Shown here: in pieces, positions 17,105 to 26,167 of the stretch
How positions within the stretch are numbered: the first letter of the stretch is position 1
Layout of the letters: each line of letters opens with the position of its first letter
Assembly: GCF_004054105.1 (NCBI RefSeq)
Contig: NZ_SBLC01000008.1
Coordinates: forward strand, 1 to 64,000
Length of the DNA: 64,000 nucleotides
Direction: 5' to 3'
From: Falsigemmobacter intermedius
GTDB lineage: Bacteria; Pseudomonadota; Alphaproteobacteria; Rhodobacterales; Rhodobacteraceae
The notes under the pieces: model-generated
Databases searched by the model: none
What the model saw: only the letters and a program-made list of their open reading frames with translations
What the model was told of the DNA's origin: nothing
Made by a program: the position numbers and the translations under genes

Positions 17105-18424
17105 ATGAATATCTCTCTTCCGACCCGAAACGGCGTTGAACCGCCGCCCGGTCCGCGCCGGATGGAGGACCTGGGCATCAGCCCGGTGATGATGCGGGAC
17201 ATTCTTCTCAAGACGATGTTTCGCACCAATCTGTCCCTGCCCAGTGACATCGCGCGGGCGATCTGCCTGCCGCTGCAACTGGCGCAGGAACTGCTGGATC
17301 TGGCGCGCGGCCAGAAGCTGGTTGAGGCGGTGGGCAGCCTGATCGGACAGGGCGGCAATGAGGTGGCCTTTCAGCTGACGGACGGGGGCCGCGCCCGCGC
17401 GCTCGATGCCCTGGCGCAGAGCGAGTATTACGGGGCCATCCCGGTCCCGCTTGAGGCCTATAAAGCCCAGGTCAAACGGCAGTCGATCCGCGACATCCGT
17501 CTGAGCCGTGAGGATCTGCAAAGCGCCATGGGCCATCTGATCCTGCCGCCGGATCTGTTGTCGAACCTTGGCCCCGCCGTCACCTCGGGGCGATCGGTGC
17601 TGCTTTATGGCCCGCCGGGCAACGGTAAATCTGCGATTTCAAACGGCATCCGCGATGCGATGCGCGACAAGATCTATGTGCCGCGCGCGGTGGAATATGG
17701 CGGCCAGGTCATCACGGTCTATGACCCCATCGTGCATTCCTCGGCCGAGGAATCGAAGGATGACCCCAACAGCCTGCGGCGCAGTTCGAACCGCTTCGAC
17801 AACCGCTATGTGCTTTGTGAGCGGCCGACGGTGATCACCGGGGGCGAACTCAGCCTTGATATGCTGGATCTGGCCTATAACCCGGTCTCGCGGACCTATC
17901 AGGCCAGTCTGCAAATGAAGGCCACGGGCGGGATCTTCATTATCGACGACCTTGGGCGTCAGGCAGAGCCGCCGCAGAAGATCGTCAACCGCTGGATCGT
18001 CCCGCTTGAAGAAGCGCGCGATATTCTGACCCTGCAGTCGGGCGAAAAGTTTACCGTTCCCTTCGACACGCTGGTGATTTTCTCGACCAACTTCCACCCC
18101 AATGAGATTTTTGACGGCGCGGCGCTGCGGCGGATCTTTTTCAAGATCAAGATCGACGGTCCGGGGCAGGAGAATTTCCTGAAGATCTTTGCCATGATGG
18201 CCCGCAAAAAGGGAATGGCGCTGGATGAATCTGCGCTGCTGCATCTGCTGAAAGTGAAATATCCCACAATCAACAACGTCTTCGCCAATTATCAGCCGGT
18301 TTACCTAATCGACCAGATGATTGCGGTTTGTGAGTTTGAGGGGCTTCCCCGGCAGATGACGCCGGAACTGATCGACCGCGCCTGGTCGAATATGTTTGTC
18401 AAAGATGAAGTGATTCTGAAGTAA
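17105..18424 (+). CDS. Uncharacterised AAA family ATPase
   Basis: A 439-residue ATPase with Walker A G-P-P-G-N-G-K-S-A at about residues 169-177, Walker B G-I-F-I-I-D-D-L-G about 100 residues later, and sensor 1 T-L-V-I-F-S-T-N-F. The roughly 150 N-terminal residues look like winged-helix modules and are rich in basic and hydrophobic residues. It has no membrane segment. It is a conserved but unstudied ATPase of this order as far as I know; by architecture a MoxR/RavA-like remodelling role is possible. The frame opens at 16970 inside the rpoH terminator; I use the Met at 17105. It is the only gene between two strong terminators. Confidence 0.7.
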   Translation: MNISLPTRNGVEPPPGPRRMEDLGISPVMMRDILLKTMFRTNLSLPSDIARAICLPLQLAQELLDLARGQKLVEAVGSLIGQGGNEVAFQLTDGGRARALDALAQSEYYGAIPVPLEAYKAQVKRQSIRDIRLSREDLQSAMGHLILPPDLLSNLGPAVTSGRSVLLYGPPGNGKSAISNGIRDAMRDKIYVPRAVEYGGQVITVYDPIVHSSAEESKDDPNSLRRSSNRFDNRYVLCERPTVITGGELSLDMLDLAYNPVSRTYQASLQMKATGGIFIIDDLGRQAEPPQKIVNRWIVPLEEARDILTLQSGEKFTVPFDTLVIFSTNFHPNEIFDGAALRRIFFKIKIDGPGQENFLKIFAMMARKKGMALDESALLHLLKVKYPTINNVFANYQPVYLIDQMIAVCEFEGLPRQMTPELIDRAWSNMFVKDEVILK

Positions 18425-18445
18425 GCTGCCCGTGACGGCGGCAGG

Positions 18446-18473
18446 AAAGGCCCCGCCCCTGCGCGGGGCCTTT
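18446..18473 (+). terminator. AAA ATPase gene terminator
   Basis: An inverted repeat AAAGGCCCCGC/GCGGGGCCTTT with a short loop, followed by a GCG and a T-run, lies 21 bases after the stop codon. Confidence 0.85.
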
Positions 18474-18509
18474 GCGTTTTTTCCTTGATCCACCGTATGG
18501 CGAAATATA

Positions 18510-18523
18510 GTTTAACGCTAAAC
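18510..18523. promoter_or_regulatory. LacI-type operator candidate upstream of pdhA
   Basis: A near-perfect palindrome GTTTAACGCTAAAC centred on CG lies 30 bases before the pdhA start in an AT-rich patch. A CG-centred palindrome is typical of LacI-family operators. In Rhodobacter sphaeroides the LacI-family regulator CceR controls central carbon genes, so a CceR-like factor is a candidate; this identity is inference. Confidence 0.45.
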
Positions 18524-18552
18524 ATTCTGGATTCACTGAGGGAGGGGCTGCC

Positions 18553-19542
18553 GTGGCGACCCGCAAATCACCGGAGAAGGCGAACGTCTCCAAGGACGAG
18601 CTGCTGAAATACTACCGCGACATGCTGCTGATCCGCCGTTTTGAGGAGAAGGCCGGGCAGCTTTACGGCATGGGTCTGATCGGCGGCTTCTGCCACCTCT
18701 ATATCGGTCAGGAAGCTGTGGTTGTGGGTCTCGAGGCCTCGGCCAAAGAAGGCGACAAGCGCATCACCTCCTACCGTGACCACGGCCATATGCTGGCCTG
18801 CGGTATGGAAGCCAATGGCGTCATGGCGGAACTGACCGGGCGCATCGGCGGTTACTCCAAAGGCAAGGGCGGCTCGATGCATATGTTCTCGAAAGAGAAG
18901 CATTTTTACGGCGGCCATGGCATCGTCGGCGCCCAGGTGCCGCTTGGCGCGGGTCTGGCCTTCGCGGACAAATACCTTGGCAACGACAACGTCACCTTCA
19001 CCTATTTCGGCGATGGCGCGGCCAACCAGGGTCAGGTCTATGAGACCTATAACATGGCAGAGCTTTGGGACCTTCCGGTGATCTTCGTCATCGAAAATAA
19101 CCAATACGCCATGGGCACCTCGATGAGCCGGGCCACCAAATCCACCACGCTTTATGAGCGCGGTCTGGCTTACGGCATCCCCGGCGAGCAGGTCGACGGC
19201 ATGGATGTCCTGGCGGTCAAAGCAGCCGGCGAGAAAGCCGTGGCGCACTGCCGTGCGGGCAAAGGCCCCTATATCCTGGAAATGATGACCTATCGTTACC
19301 GCGGTCACTCGATGTCGGATCCGGCGAAATACCGCACCCGCGAAGAGGTCCAGAAGATGCGCGATGAGCGCGACCCGATTGAGCAGGTCCGCGATCTGCT
19401 GCTGACCGGCGGTCACGCCTCGGAAGAGGATCTCAAGCAGATCGACCGTGAGATCAAGACCATCGTCAATGCCTCCGCTGACTTCTCCAAAGAGAGCCCC
19501 GAGCCGCCGGTCGAAGAGCTCTGGACCGATATTTACGCCTGA
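18553..19542 (+). CDS. pdhA: Pyruvate dehydrogenase E1 component, alpha subunit
   Basis: A 329-residue E1-alpha that binds thiamine diphosphate and decarboxylates pyruvate with PdhB. The TPP motif [20 protein letters not shown] is clear, as are the phosphorylation-loop-like [11 protein letters not shown] block and [13 protein letters not shown]. It starts with GTG at 18553, with GGGAGGGG a few bases upstream. It is first in the pdhA-pdhB-pdhC operon, 20 bases before pdhB. Confidence 0.96.
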   Translation: MATRKSPEKANVSKDELLKYYRDMLLIRRFEEKAGQLYGMGLIGGFCHLYIGQEAVVVGLEASAKEGDKRITSYRDHGHMLACGMEANGVMAELTGRIGGYSKGKGGSMHMFSKEKHFYGGHGIVGAQVPLGAGLAFADKYLGNDNVTFTYFGDGAANQGQVYETYNMAELWDLPVIFVIENNQYAMGTSMSRATKSTTLYERGLAYGIPGEQVDGMDVLAVKAAGEKAVAHCRAGKGPYILEMMTYRYRGHSMSDPAKYRTREEVQKMRDERDPIEQVRDLLLTGGHASEEDLKQIDREIKTIVNASADFSKESPEPPVEELWTDIYA

Positions 19543-19562
19543 TCCCTGAGGAGAGACTGACA

Positions 19563-20927
19563 ATGGCAATGAACATCCTGATGCCCGCCCTCTCCCCGAC
19601 GATGGAGGAAGGCACCCTTGCGAAATGGCTGATCAAAGAAGGTGATGAGGTCAAATCCGGCCAGATCATCGCTGAGATTGAGACCGATAAAGCCACGATG
19701 GAATTTGAAGCCGTCGACGAAGGCGTGATCGGCAAGCTGCTGGTGGCTGAGGGCACCCAGGGCGTGAAGGTCAATGCCCCGATCGCCACGCTGGTCACCG
19801 AAGGCGACAGCGCCGAAGCACCTGCTGCCGCAGCGCCTGCCCCGGCCCCTGCCGCTGCTCCGGCCGCCCCTGCGGCGGCCCCTGCCGCTGCCAAAGCCCC
19901 GGTTCAGATCCGCGACGTCGCCCCCGATTACCCCGAGGGCACGCCGATGAAGACCATGACCGTGCGCGAAGCGATCCGCGAAGCCATGGCCGAGGAAATG
20001 CGCGCCGATCCGACCGTCTTTCTGATGGGCGAAGAGGTGGGCGAATACCAGGGCGCCTACAAAATCTCTCAGGGTCTGCTGGATGAATTTGGTGCGAAAC
20101 GCGTGGTCGATACGCCGATCACCGAACATGGCTTCACCGGCATCGCGGTCGGTGCCTCCTGGGGCGGCGTGAAGCCGATCCTTGAGTTTATGACCTGGAA
20201 CTTCTCGATGCAGGCCATCGACCATATCATCAACTCGGCTGCCAAGACGCTTTACATGTCGGGCGGCCAGATGGGCTCGCCGATCGTCTTCCGTGGCCCG
20301 AACGGGGCCGCCGCCCGCGTGGGCGCGCAGCACAGCCAGGACTTCGCTGCCTGGTATGCCGCGATCCCGGGTCTGAAGGTCGTGATGCCCTATTCGGCAG
20401 CCGATGCCAAAGGCCTGCTGAAAACCGCGATCCGCGATCCGAACCCGGTGATCTTCCTTGAAAACGAGATCATGTACGGCAAGTCGTTCGAAGTGCCGGA
20501 TCTGCCCGATTTCACCATCCCCTTCGGCAAGGCCCGCGTCTGGCGTGAGGGCTCTGACGTCACCATCGTCTCCTTCGGCATCGGCATGACCTATGCGCTG
20601 GAAGCAGCCGATAAGCTGGCGGAAGAGGGCATCTCGGCAGAAGTCATCGACCTGCGCACCCTGCGCCCGATCGACTACGACACCGTGCTTGAATCGGTCA
20701 AAAAGACCAACCGCTGCGTCACCGTGGAAGAGGGCTTCCCCGTCGGCTCCATCGGCAACCACCTCTCGGCCACCATCATGGAGCGTGCGTTTGACTACCT
20801 CGACGCGCCGGTGGTGAACTGTGCGGGTAAAGACGTGCCGATGCCCTATGCCGCCAACCTGGAAAAACTGGCCCTGGTCACCACCGCTGAGGTGATCGAG
20901 GCGGTTAAATCCGTCTGCTACCGCTGA
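19563..20927 (+). CDS. pdhB: Pyruvate dehydrogenase E1 beta subunit with N-terminal lipoyl domain
   Basis: A 454-residue protein. Residues 2-80 are a lipoyl domain with the lipoylated lysine in E-T-D-K-A-T-M-E-F; residues about 85-117 are an Ala/Pro linker; the rest is E1-beta ([25 protein letters not shown]; transketolase C-terminal domain). A lipoyl domain on E1-beta is a known alphaproteobacterial peculiarity; most other E1-beta subunits lack it. The domain is almost identical to that of PdhC. A GAGGAGAG Shine-Dalgarno lies upstream. Confidence 0.96.
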   Translation: MAMNILMPALSPTMEEGTLAKWLIKEGDEVKSGQIIAEIETDKATMEFEAVDEGVIGKLLVAEGTQGVKVNAPIATLVTEGDSAEAPAAAAPAPAPAAAPAAPAAAPAAAKAPVQIRDVAPDYPEGTPMKTMTVREAIREAMAEEMRADPTVFLMGEEVGEYQGAYKISQGLLDEFGAKRVVDTPITEHGFTGIAVGASWGGVKPILEFMTWNFSMQAIDHIINSAAKTLYMSGGQMGSPIVFRGPNGAAARVGAQHSQDFAAWYAAIPGLKVVMPYSAADAKGLLKTAIRDPNPVIFLENEIMYGKSFEVPDLPDFTIPFGKARVWREGSDVTIVSFGIGMTYALEAADKLAEEGISAEVIDLRTLRPIDYDTVLESVKKTNRCVTVEEGFPVGSIGNHLSATIMERAFDYLDAPVVNCAGKDVPMPYAANLEKLALVTTAEVIEAVKSVCYR

Positions 20928-20939
20928 GGAGAGGCGATC

Positions 20940-22259
20940 ATGGCACAAGACATTCTGATGCCCGCCCTCTCTCCGACGATGGAGGAAGGCACTCTGGCGA
21001 AATGGCTGGTCAAGGAAGGCGACAGCGTCACATCCGGCCAGATCATCGCTGAGATTGAGACCGACAAGGCCACCATGGAATTCGAAGCCGTGGATGAAGG
21101 CGTGATCGGTAAGATCCTGGTGGCAGAGGGCACCGCAGGGGTGAAGGTCAACGCCCCCATCGCGGTGCTGCTGGAAGACGGCGAAGACGCCTCCGCCGCC
21201 CCTGCCCCGAAAGCGGCAGCCCCGGCAAAGGTGGAAGCGCCTGTGGTCGCGGCAGCGCCCGCAGCTGCTCCTGCCCAGGCAGCGGCGGCTCCGGCGAAAG
21301 ACGGCAAGCGCGTCTTTGCTTCGCCGCTGGCACGCCGGATTGCCACGCAAAAGGGGATCGATCTTGCTTCGATCAAAGGCACCGGCCCGAACGGCCGCAT
21401 CGTGCGCGCCGATGTTGAAGGTCTGAGCGCCGCTTCCGCTGCCCCCACGGCTGCGGCCACCGCTGCCCCCGCGGCAGAGGCCCCGAAAGCCGCCGCCGCT
21501 CCGGCAGCCGCAGGCGCGATGCCCACCGGCCCCAATGCCGCGCAGGTCGCCAAAATGCTCGATGGCCGCGACTATGAGGAGGTCACGCTTGACGGCATGC
21601 GCCGCACCGTCGCCGCCCGTCTGACGGAGGCCAAGCAGACCATCCCGCATTTCTATCTGCGCCGCGAGATCCGTCTCGATGCGCTGATGGCCTTCCGCGC
21701 GCAGCTCAATGAGCAGCTCTCGGACCGGGGTGTAAAACTCTCGGTCAATGACTTCATCATCAAGGCCTGCGCCGTGGCGATGCAGCGCGTGCCGGGCGCC
21801 AATGCCGTCTGGGCGGGGGACCGGATCTATAAGCTGAAGCCCTCGGATATCGCGGTGGCGGTGGCGGTCGAGGGCGGCCTCTTCACCCCGGTGCTGAAGG
21901 ATGCCCATCTCAAGACCCTCTCGGCGCTTTCGGCAGAGATGAAGGATCTGGCGGGCCGTGCACGCAACAAAAAGCTCGCGCCCCATGAATATGTCGGCGG
22001 CTCCATGGCGATTTCGAACCTTGGCATGTTCGGGATTGAGAACTTTGATGCGGTGATCAACCCGCCGCATGGCTCGATCCTGGCGGTCGGCGCGGGCGTC
22101 AAAAAGCCGGTGGTGCAGGCCGATGGCAGCCTTGGCGTGGCGACCGTGATGTCGGTGACGCTTTCGGTCGATCACCGGGTGATCGACGGGGCGCTTGGGG
22201 CGGAATTCCTCCAGGCGATTGTCGACTGCCTTGAGAACCCGCTGTCGATGCTGGCATAA
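20940..22259 (+). CDS. pdhC: Pyruvate dehydrogenase E2, dihydrolipoyllysine acetyltransferase
   Basis: A 439-residue E2 core. It has one N-terminal lipoyl domain (lysine in E-T-D-K-A-T-M-E-F), an Ala/Pro linker, a peripheral subunit-binding domain ([28 protein letters not shown]), a second linker, and the catalytic domain with V-D-H-R-V-I-D-G-A. It transfers acetyl groups to CoA and forms the scaffold of the complex. E3 (lpd) is not in the window; the downstream hairpin ends the operon here. Confidence 0.96.
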   Translation: MAQDILMPALSPTMEEGTLAKWLVKEGDSVTSGQIIAEIETDKATMEFEAVDEGVIGKILVAEGTAGVKVNAPIAVLLEDGEDASAAPAPKAAAPAKVEAPVVAAAPAAAPAQAAAAPAKDGKRVFASPLARRIATQKGIDLASIKGTGPNGRIVRADVEGLSAASAAPTAAATAAPAAEAPKAAAAPAAAGAMPTGPNAAQVAKMLDGRDYEEVTLDGMRRTVAARLTEAKQTIPHFYLRREIRLDALMAFRAQLNEQLSDRGVKLSVNDFIIKACAVAMQRVPGANAVWAGDRIYKLKPSDIAVAVAVEGGLFTPVLKDAHLKTLSALSAEMKDLAGRARNKKLAPHEYVGGSMAISNLGMFGIENFDAVINPPHGSILAVGAGVKKPVVQADGSLGVATVMSVTLSVDHRVIDGALGAEFLQAIVDCLENPLSMLA

Positions 22260-22262
22260 TCA

Positions 22263-22292
22263 AAAGGCCCCGGGCAGACCCGGGGCCTTTTT
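22263..22292 (+). terminator. pdh operon terminator
   Basis: A 12-bp stem AAAGGCCCCGGG with its complement, CAGA loop and T-run, directly after the pdhC stop. Confidence 0.92.
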
Positions 22293-22301
22293 CACAGGTG
22301 G

Positions 22302-22775
22302 ATGATGCGGATTTCCGGTCTCTTCCCCGCGCTTTTTCTCTGCGCGCTGAGCGGTGCAGCCAGCGCACAAACCCGCTGCGCCGCCCCGCCCGCAGCCGAA
22401 GTCACAACCGTGCTGACAGAGGTGAACCAGCTGCGCGCGCGCCTCGGCCTGCCGCAGCTGTCCCCTGAGCCGCGCCTGATGCAGGCGGCGCAGAGTCATG
22501 CCTGCGATAACATCGCCCGTGGCGGCCCCTCACATCAGGGATCGGACGGTAGCAGCCTTGGCCAGCGGCTGCAGCGCGCGGGCTATCCCTATCGCACAGC
22601 GGCAGAAAATATCGCCTGGGGGAAGATCGCCCCGGGCCAGGTGGTGGAGATGTGGCACGGCTCTCCCGCGCATGACCGCAATCTGCGCAACCCCGCCGTG
22701 ACGGAAGCCGGGCTGGGGATTGCGTGCAACAACGCAGGCCAGAGGGCCTATGTGCTGAAACTGGCCGGTCGCTGA
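22302..22775 (+). CDS. Secreted CAP-domain protein (SCP/PR1 family)
   Basis: A 157-residue protein with a Sec signal peptide (cleavage likely after A-S-A at about residue 22) and a CAP domain: V-N-Q-L-R-A-R-L-G-L-P-Q-L, S-H-A-C-D-N-I-A, A-A-E-N-I-A-W-G and the W-H-G-S-P-A-H-D-R-N-L segment. Bacterial CAP proteins are envelope or secreted proteins of mostly unknown activity. Two Met codons (22302, 22305); AGGTGG fits the second better. Its 3' end overlaps the convergent amidase gene by 28 bases. Confidence 0.85.
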   Translation: MMRISGLFPALFLCALSGAASAQTRCAAPPAAEVTTVLTEVNQLRARLGLPQLSPEPRLMQAAQSHACDNIARGGPSHQGSDGSSLGQRLQRAGYPYRTAAENIAWGKIAPGQVVEMWHGSPAHDRNLRNPAVTEAGLGIACNNAGQRAYVLKLAGR

Positions 22776-23407
22776 AGCCCGAGGGCAAGCGCAGCATCCG
22801 TCTCATCCGCCGGACCCGTGGCCCAGGGCCGGAAGCGCAGCCGGAAAGCCGCAAGGCGGTCCTCTGCCGGAACATCTGCCGGATAGCCGAAGGCGAGCGC
22901 CGCCGCGTCAAAATCAGCCGCCGATGCACCCGCCACCGGTGTGGGCCAGAGTGCCAGCCCCTGACGGGCCAGCCGCAGCCAGTCAAAGCGCGGGCCGGGA
23001 TCGATCTTGCGCCCCGGTGCCATGTCGGAATGTCCGATCACCCCTTCCGGGCCGATCTGCCAGCGCGTCATGATCCCGCGCAGCAGGTCTTCAAGCGCGG
23101 CCATCTGCGGCTCGGGGAAAGGATGGGTGGCGGGATTGGCCAGCTCTATCCCGATGGAGCGCGAGTTCATATCTGAGAGCCCGCGCCAGGAGCCGGCCCC
23201 CGCGTGCCAGGCGCGCATCTCTTCGGCAACCAGCGCTTCCGTCGCGCCGCTCTCAGAGATCAGCCAATGGGCCGAGACCTCAGCCTCCGGCAGGCAGAGC
23301 CGCTCGCGCGCGGCCGCGCAGGAGGCCATGCCGGTATAATGGATGACGATAAATTCAGGCCGCAGCCCGCCCCGCCGCTCGGTGAAATTCGGCGAGGGGA
23401 AAGACAT
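22748..23407 (-). CDS. N-acetylmuramoyl-L-alanine amidase (Amidase_2)
   Basis: A 219-residue zinc amidase of the AmpD/AmiD fold that cuts the bond between MurNAc and the stem peptide. Seen are I-V-I-H-Y-T-G-M with the first zinc histidine, S-A-H-W-L-I-S-E-S-G, S-I-G-I-E-L-A-N-P and G-H-S-D-M-A-P-G-R-K-x-D-P-G with the second histidine and lysine/aspartate. There is no signal peptide, so a cytoplasmic AmpD-like recycling role fits best. Its start overlaps the stop of the upstream lipoprotein gene by one base. Confidence 0.88.
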   Translation of the reverse strand: MSFPSPNFTERRGGLRPEFIVIHYTGMASCAAARERLCLPEAEVSAHWLISESGATEALVAEEMRAWHAGAGSWRGLSDMNSRSIGIELANPATHPFPEPQMAALEDLLRGIMTRWQIGPEGVIGHSDMAPGRKIDPGPRFDWLRLARQGLALWPTPVAGASAADFDAAALAFGYPADVPAEDRLAAFRLRFRPWATGPADETDAALALGLQRPASFST

Positions 23408-24087
23408 CAGCGCGCGCGGAAGGGACGCGGATCCCAGCCACAGGCAAAGCCGTCCCCATCGGGATCCACCCCGAGTTTGTCGCGCTGCGGGCCGCCGTTT
23501 GACAGGAAAGCCTCCTGCGCGGCATCTGCCGAGGGGAACTGGCCACAGGCGGCCTCATAGTTCTTCCGGAAAAGGCTTGAGCGCGAATAGACCTGCGTGC
23601 CGGGCGCATGGCTGGTCGAGACCGCAAAGGCCACGATATTCGGCCCCGAAGCGCCGGTGCGGGTCGGCAGGGCCGTCGGCTGCACCACCACGTAATTCGC
23701 GCGGTTTTGCTGAATGCGGGCGGCGTCAGACTGAATCGACTCGCGGCTGGCCACGGCGTCAAAGTTCTGCTCATCCGAGATGCCGGTGCTGTTGCCGCCG
23801 CTGTAATGCACGCGCTCGCCGCTTTGCTGTTGGATGCCCGCAAAGGTTTCCGCGCGCGGGCGCTCCCCGGTGGCGGGGGCCATGGCGCTCAGCGGCTGCG
23901 AGCTGACGGCGGCGGGCGCGATAGTTCCCAGGCCCTGTGCGGCGGGCGCGAGACCGGTCTGACCATCGCGCCGCGCCAGATAAGAGGAATAACTCTCAAA
24001 ACCAACGCCCTGCCCCGAATCCGGAACCTGCGGCTGGCAGGCTGCGAGCATCACAAAGCCAAGTGCAGACAAAGCAAAGCGTTTCAT
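23407..24087 (-). CDS. Lipoprotein with C-terminal excalibur-like motif
   Basis: A 226-residue protein with a lipoprotein signal peptide: K-R-F, a hydrophobic core, and the lipobox L-A-A-C at residues 13-16. The middle is low-complexity and Ala/Ser/Gln-rich. The last 30 residues contain D-P-D-G-D-G-F-A-C-G-W, which resembles the calcium-loop excalibur motif D-x-D-x-D-G-x-x-C-E, with G replacing E. It is probably attached to a membrane leaflet in the periplasm. It is translationally coupled to the amidase, suggesting an envelope role. No function assigned. Confidence 0.65.
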   Translation of the reverse strand: MKRFALSALGFVMLAACQPQVPDSGQGVGFESYSSYLARRDGQTGLAPAAQGLGTIAPAAVSSQPLSAMAPATGERPRAETFAGIQQQSGERVHYSGGNSTGISDEQNFDAVASRESIQSDAARIQQNRANYVVVQPTALPTRTGASGPNIVAFAVSTSHAPGTQVYSRSSLFRKNYEAACGQFPSADAAQEAFLSNGGPQRDKLGVDPDGDGFACGWDPRPFRAR

Positions 24088-24101
24088 TTTGACCTCAGTA
24101 T

Positions 24102-24113
24102 TCCCGATCGGGA
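24102..24113. promoter_or_regulatory. Palindrome between gatA and the lipoprotein gene
   Basis: A perfect 12-bp palindrome TCCCGATCGGGA lies between the gatA stop and the lipoprotein start. It may be a weak terminator or an operator for the lipoprotein-amidase pair; no T-run supports the former strongly. Confidence 0.25.
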
Positions 24114-24120
24114 GAGCCGA

Positions 24121-25599
24121 TTACCACCATTTCGACGGCTTGGCTACAAAGCCCGCCGCCTTCTCCAGCACATAGGCATGGTTCAGCAGACCTGCCTCAT
24201 CCCAGGGACGGCCGATGAGCTGCAGACCCAGCGGCAGACCCGACGCGTCCAGACCGACCGGAACCGAGATGCCCGGCAGACCGGCAAGGTTCACGGTGAC
24301 GGTGAAGACGTCATTGAGATAGGCCTCAACGGGGGAGGCGTCTTTCAGCTTGCCCAGCTCAAATGCCGAAGAGGGCGTGGCCGGGGTCAGGATCGCATCG
24401 ACGCCTGCCGCGAAAGCCTGCTCAAAGTCGCGCCTGATCAGCGCGCGGACCTTACGGGCACGGTTGTAGTACGCGTCATAGAAACCGGCCGAGAGCACAT
24501 AAGTGCCGACCATGACGCGGCGCTGCACCTCCGGGCCGAAGCCTTCGGCGCGGGTCTTCTCATAGAGATCATTGATGCCGTCACCGGCGCCCAGGGTGGC
24601 GCGGTGGCCGTAGCGCACGCCATCATAGCGCGCGAGGTTCGACGAGGCTTCGGCAGGCGCGATTACATAATAGGCCGGCAGCGCGTATTTGGTATGCGGC
24701 AGCGAGATGTCGACGACTTCAGCGCCGGCATCGCGCAGCATGGCGATGCCGTTCTGCCAGAGGGCTTCCACCTCATCTGGCATGCCATCGACGCGGTATT
24801 CGCGCGGAATGCCGATCTTTTTGCCGCGGATATCGCCGGTCAGTGCCGCTTCAAAATCCGGGACCGCGATGTCAGCCGAGGTGCTGTCTTTCGGGTCGTG
24901 ACCGGCCATAGCCTGCAGCATGATCGCCGCGTCGCGCACGGTTTTGGTCATCGGACCCGCCTGGTCGAGCGAGCTTGCATAGGCGATGACGCCCCAGCGC
25001 GAGACGCGGCCATAGGTCGGCTTGATGCCGACGGTGCCGGTATAGGCCGCAGGCTGGCGGATCGAGCCGCCGGTGTCGGTGCCGGTTGCCCCAAGGCAGA
25101 GATCCGCCGCCACAGCCGCCGCCGAGCCACCCGAGGAGCCGCCGGGGGTCAGTTGACGGCCGTCAACTTTCCAGGGGTTGACCGCCGGGCCATAGCAGGA
25201 GCTTTCATTGGCCGAGCCCATGGCGAATTCGTCCATGTTCAGCTTGCCGAGCATGACGGAGCCGGCCTCAAAGAGCTTTGAGGTGACGGTGGATTCGTAT
25301 TCAGGCTTAAACCCTGCGAGGATATTCGAGGCCGCCTGCGTGGCCACACCTTTGGTGCAGAAGAGATCCTTGATCCCCAGCGGGATGCCGCACATGGCGG
25401 GCGCCTCACCGGCGCGCAGACGCTCATCGGCGGCGCGGGCCTGATCGAGGGCGATCTCGGGAGTTTTATGGACATAGGCGTTCAGCGGATCAGAGGCATC
25501 CATCGCCGTGAGGCAGGAGAGCGTCAGATCTTTCGCGGTGATGTCGCCTTTGCGCAGCTGGTCGCGGGCCTCTGCGATGGTGAGCGTATTGAGGGTCAT
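24121..25599 (-). CDS. gatA: Aspartyl/glutamyl-tRNA amidotransferase subunit A
   Basis: A 492-residue amidase that makes ammonia from glutamine for transamidation of misacylated Glu-tRNA(Gln) or Asp-tRNA(Asn). The Ser-cisSer-Lys triad is present: lysine in [21 protein letters not shown], and [10 protein letters not shown]. Start overlaps the gatC stop by four bases, so the two are translated together. gatB is not adjacent, which is common. Confidence 0.97.
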   Translation of the reverse strand: MTLNTLTIAEARDQLRKGDITAKDLTLSCLTAMDASDPLNAYVHKTPEIALDQARAADERLRAGEAPAMCGIPLGIKDLFCTKGVATQAASNILAGFKPEYESTVTSKLFEAGSVMLGKLNMDEFAMGSANESSCYGPAVNPWKVDGRQLTPGGSSGGSAAAVAADLCLGATGTDTGGSIRQPAAYTGTVGIKPTYGRVSRWGVIAYASSLDQAGPMTKTVRDAAIMLQAMAGHDPKDSTSADIAVPDFEAALTGDIRGKKIGIPREYRVDGMPDEVEALWQNGIAMLRDAGAEVVDISLPHTKYALPAYYVIAPAEASSNLARYDGVRYGHRATLGAGDGINDLYEKTRAEGFGPEVQRRVMVGTYVLSAGFYDAYYNRARKVRALIRRDFEQAFAAGVDAILTPATPSSAFELGKLKDASPVEAYLNDVFTVTVNLAGLPGISVPVGLDASGLPLGLQLIGRPWDEAGLLNHAYVLEKAAGFVAKPSKWW

Positions 25600-25886
25600 T
25601 CCACCACCTTCGGAACTGCAAAGAAACCTTCACGCGCATCGGGCGCGTTTTTCAGAACGGCCTCAGGATAGCCGCCATCGGTGACGCCGTCCTGACGACG
25701 CTTGAGGCGCATCGGCGTGACCGAGGTCATCGGCTCAATGCCCTCGACGTCGACTTCGTTGAGCTGTTCCATGAAGTCGAGAATGCCGGAGAGCTGCTCG
25801 GCAAGTTTCGGCAGGTCTGCCTGCTCAACCCGGATGCGGGCGAGACGCGCAACCCTGGCTGCGGTCGGGATGTCAATGCTGGACAT
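25596..25886 (-). CDS. gatC: Aspartyl/glutamyl-tRNA amidotransferase subunit C
   Basis: A 96-residue subunit that wraps around GatA and GatB and stabilises the GatCAB complex. The N-terminal V-A-R-L-A-R-I-R helix, the [13 protein letters not shown] motif and the C-terminal R-x-D-x-V-T-D-G-G segment are typical. GGAGG precedes the ATG at 25886. It is the first gene of the gatCA pair. Confidence 0.96.
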   Translation of the reverse strand: MSSIDIPTAARVARLARIRVEQADLPKLAEQLSGILDFMEQLNEVDVEGIEPMTSVTPMRLKRRQDGVTDGGYPEAVLKNAPDAREGFFAVPKVVE

Positions 25887-25960
25887 GGAGGCCTCCGTCT
25901 GTCGGGCTTCCGTTTAGCGGGAGGGGGGAATTTGCGCAAGTCAGCGCTTGTCGCACGGGG

Positions 25961-26014
25961 AGGTCGTGGTGGGACTTCGTGGGGGGATTTCGTGAGGGGG
26001 ACTTCGTGCGGCGG
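25961..26014. repeat. Degenerate tandem repeat, 13-14 bp, four units
   Basis: Units of the form A-C/T-TTCGTG followed by a G-run: ACTTCGTGGGGGG at 25974, ATTTCGTGAGGGGG at 25987, ACTTCGTGCGGCGG at 26001, with a weaker one at 25961. It lies in the divergent gatC / MBL-hydrolase gap, just before copy 3 of the hairpin-tail repeat. Confidence 0.6.
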
Positions 26015-26035
26015 AAGAACCCGAGACCCCGCGCG

Positions 26036-26088
26036 CCGGGGGCTTTGCGCCCCCGGATCCCCGCAGAGTATTTTGAAAAAACCAAAGG
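26036..26088 (+). repeat. Dispersed hairpin-tail repeat, copy 3
   Basis: Stem CCGGGGGC/GCCCCCGG, then ATCCCCG, CAGAGTATTTTGAAAA and an ACCAAAG end. This is the most diverged copy and the only one not directly after a stop codon; it sits between divergent genes in plus orientation. Confidence 0.7.
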
Positions 26089-26167
26089 CTGCGACGCGCT
26101 CTTGCCGGGAGCGGCGGCGGGCGGCAGACTGCGGCTTCTCGGATCCGGAGCGCAAAGGAGATTTCAG

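Noticed and set aside
19533-22175. Minus-strand frame of 880 codons
   Set aside because: Antisense of pdhB-pdhC; contains mirrored low-complexity from the Ala/Pro linkers and no recognisable domain.
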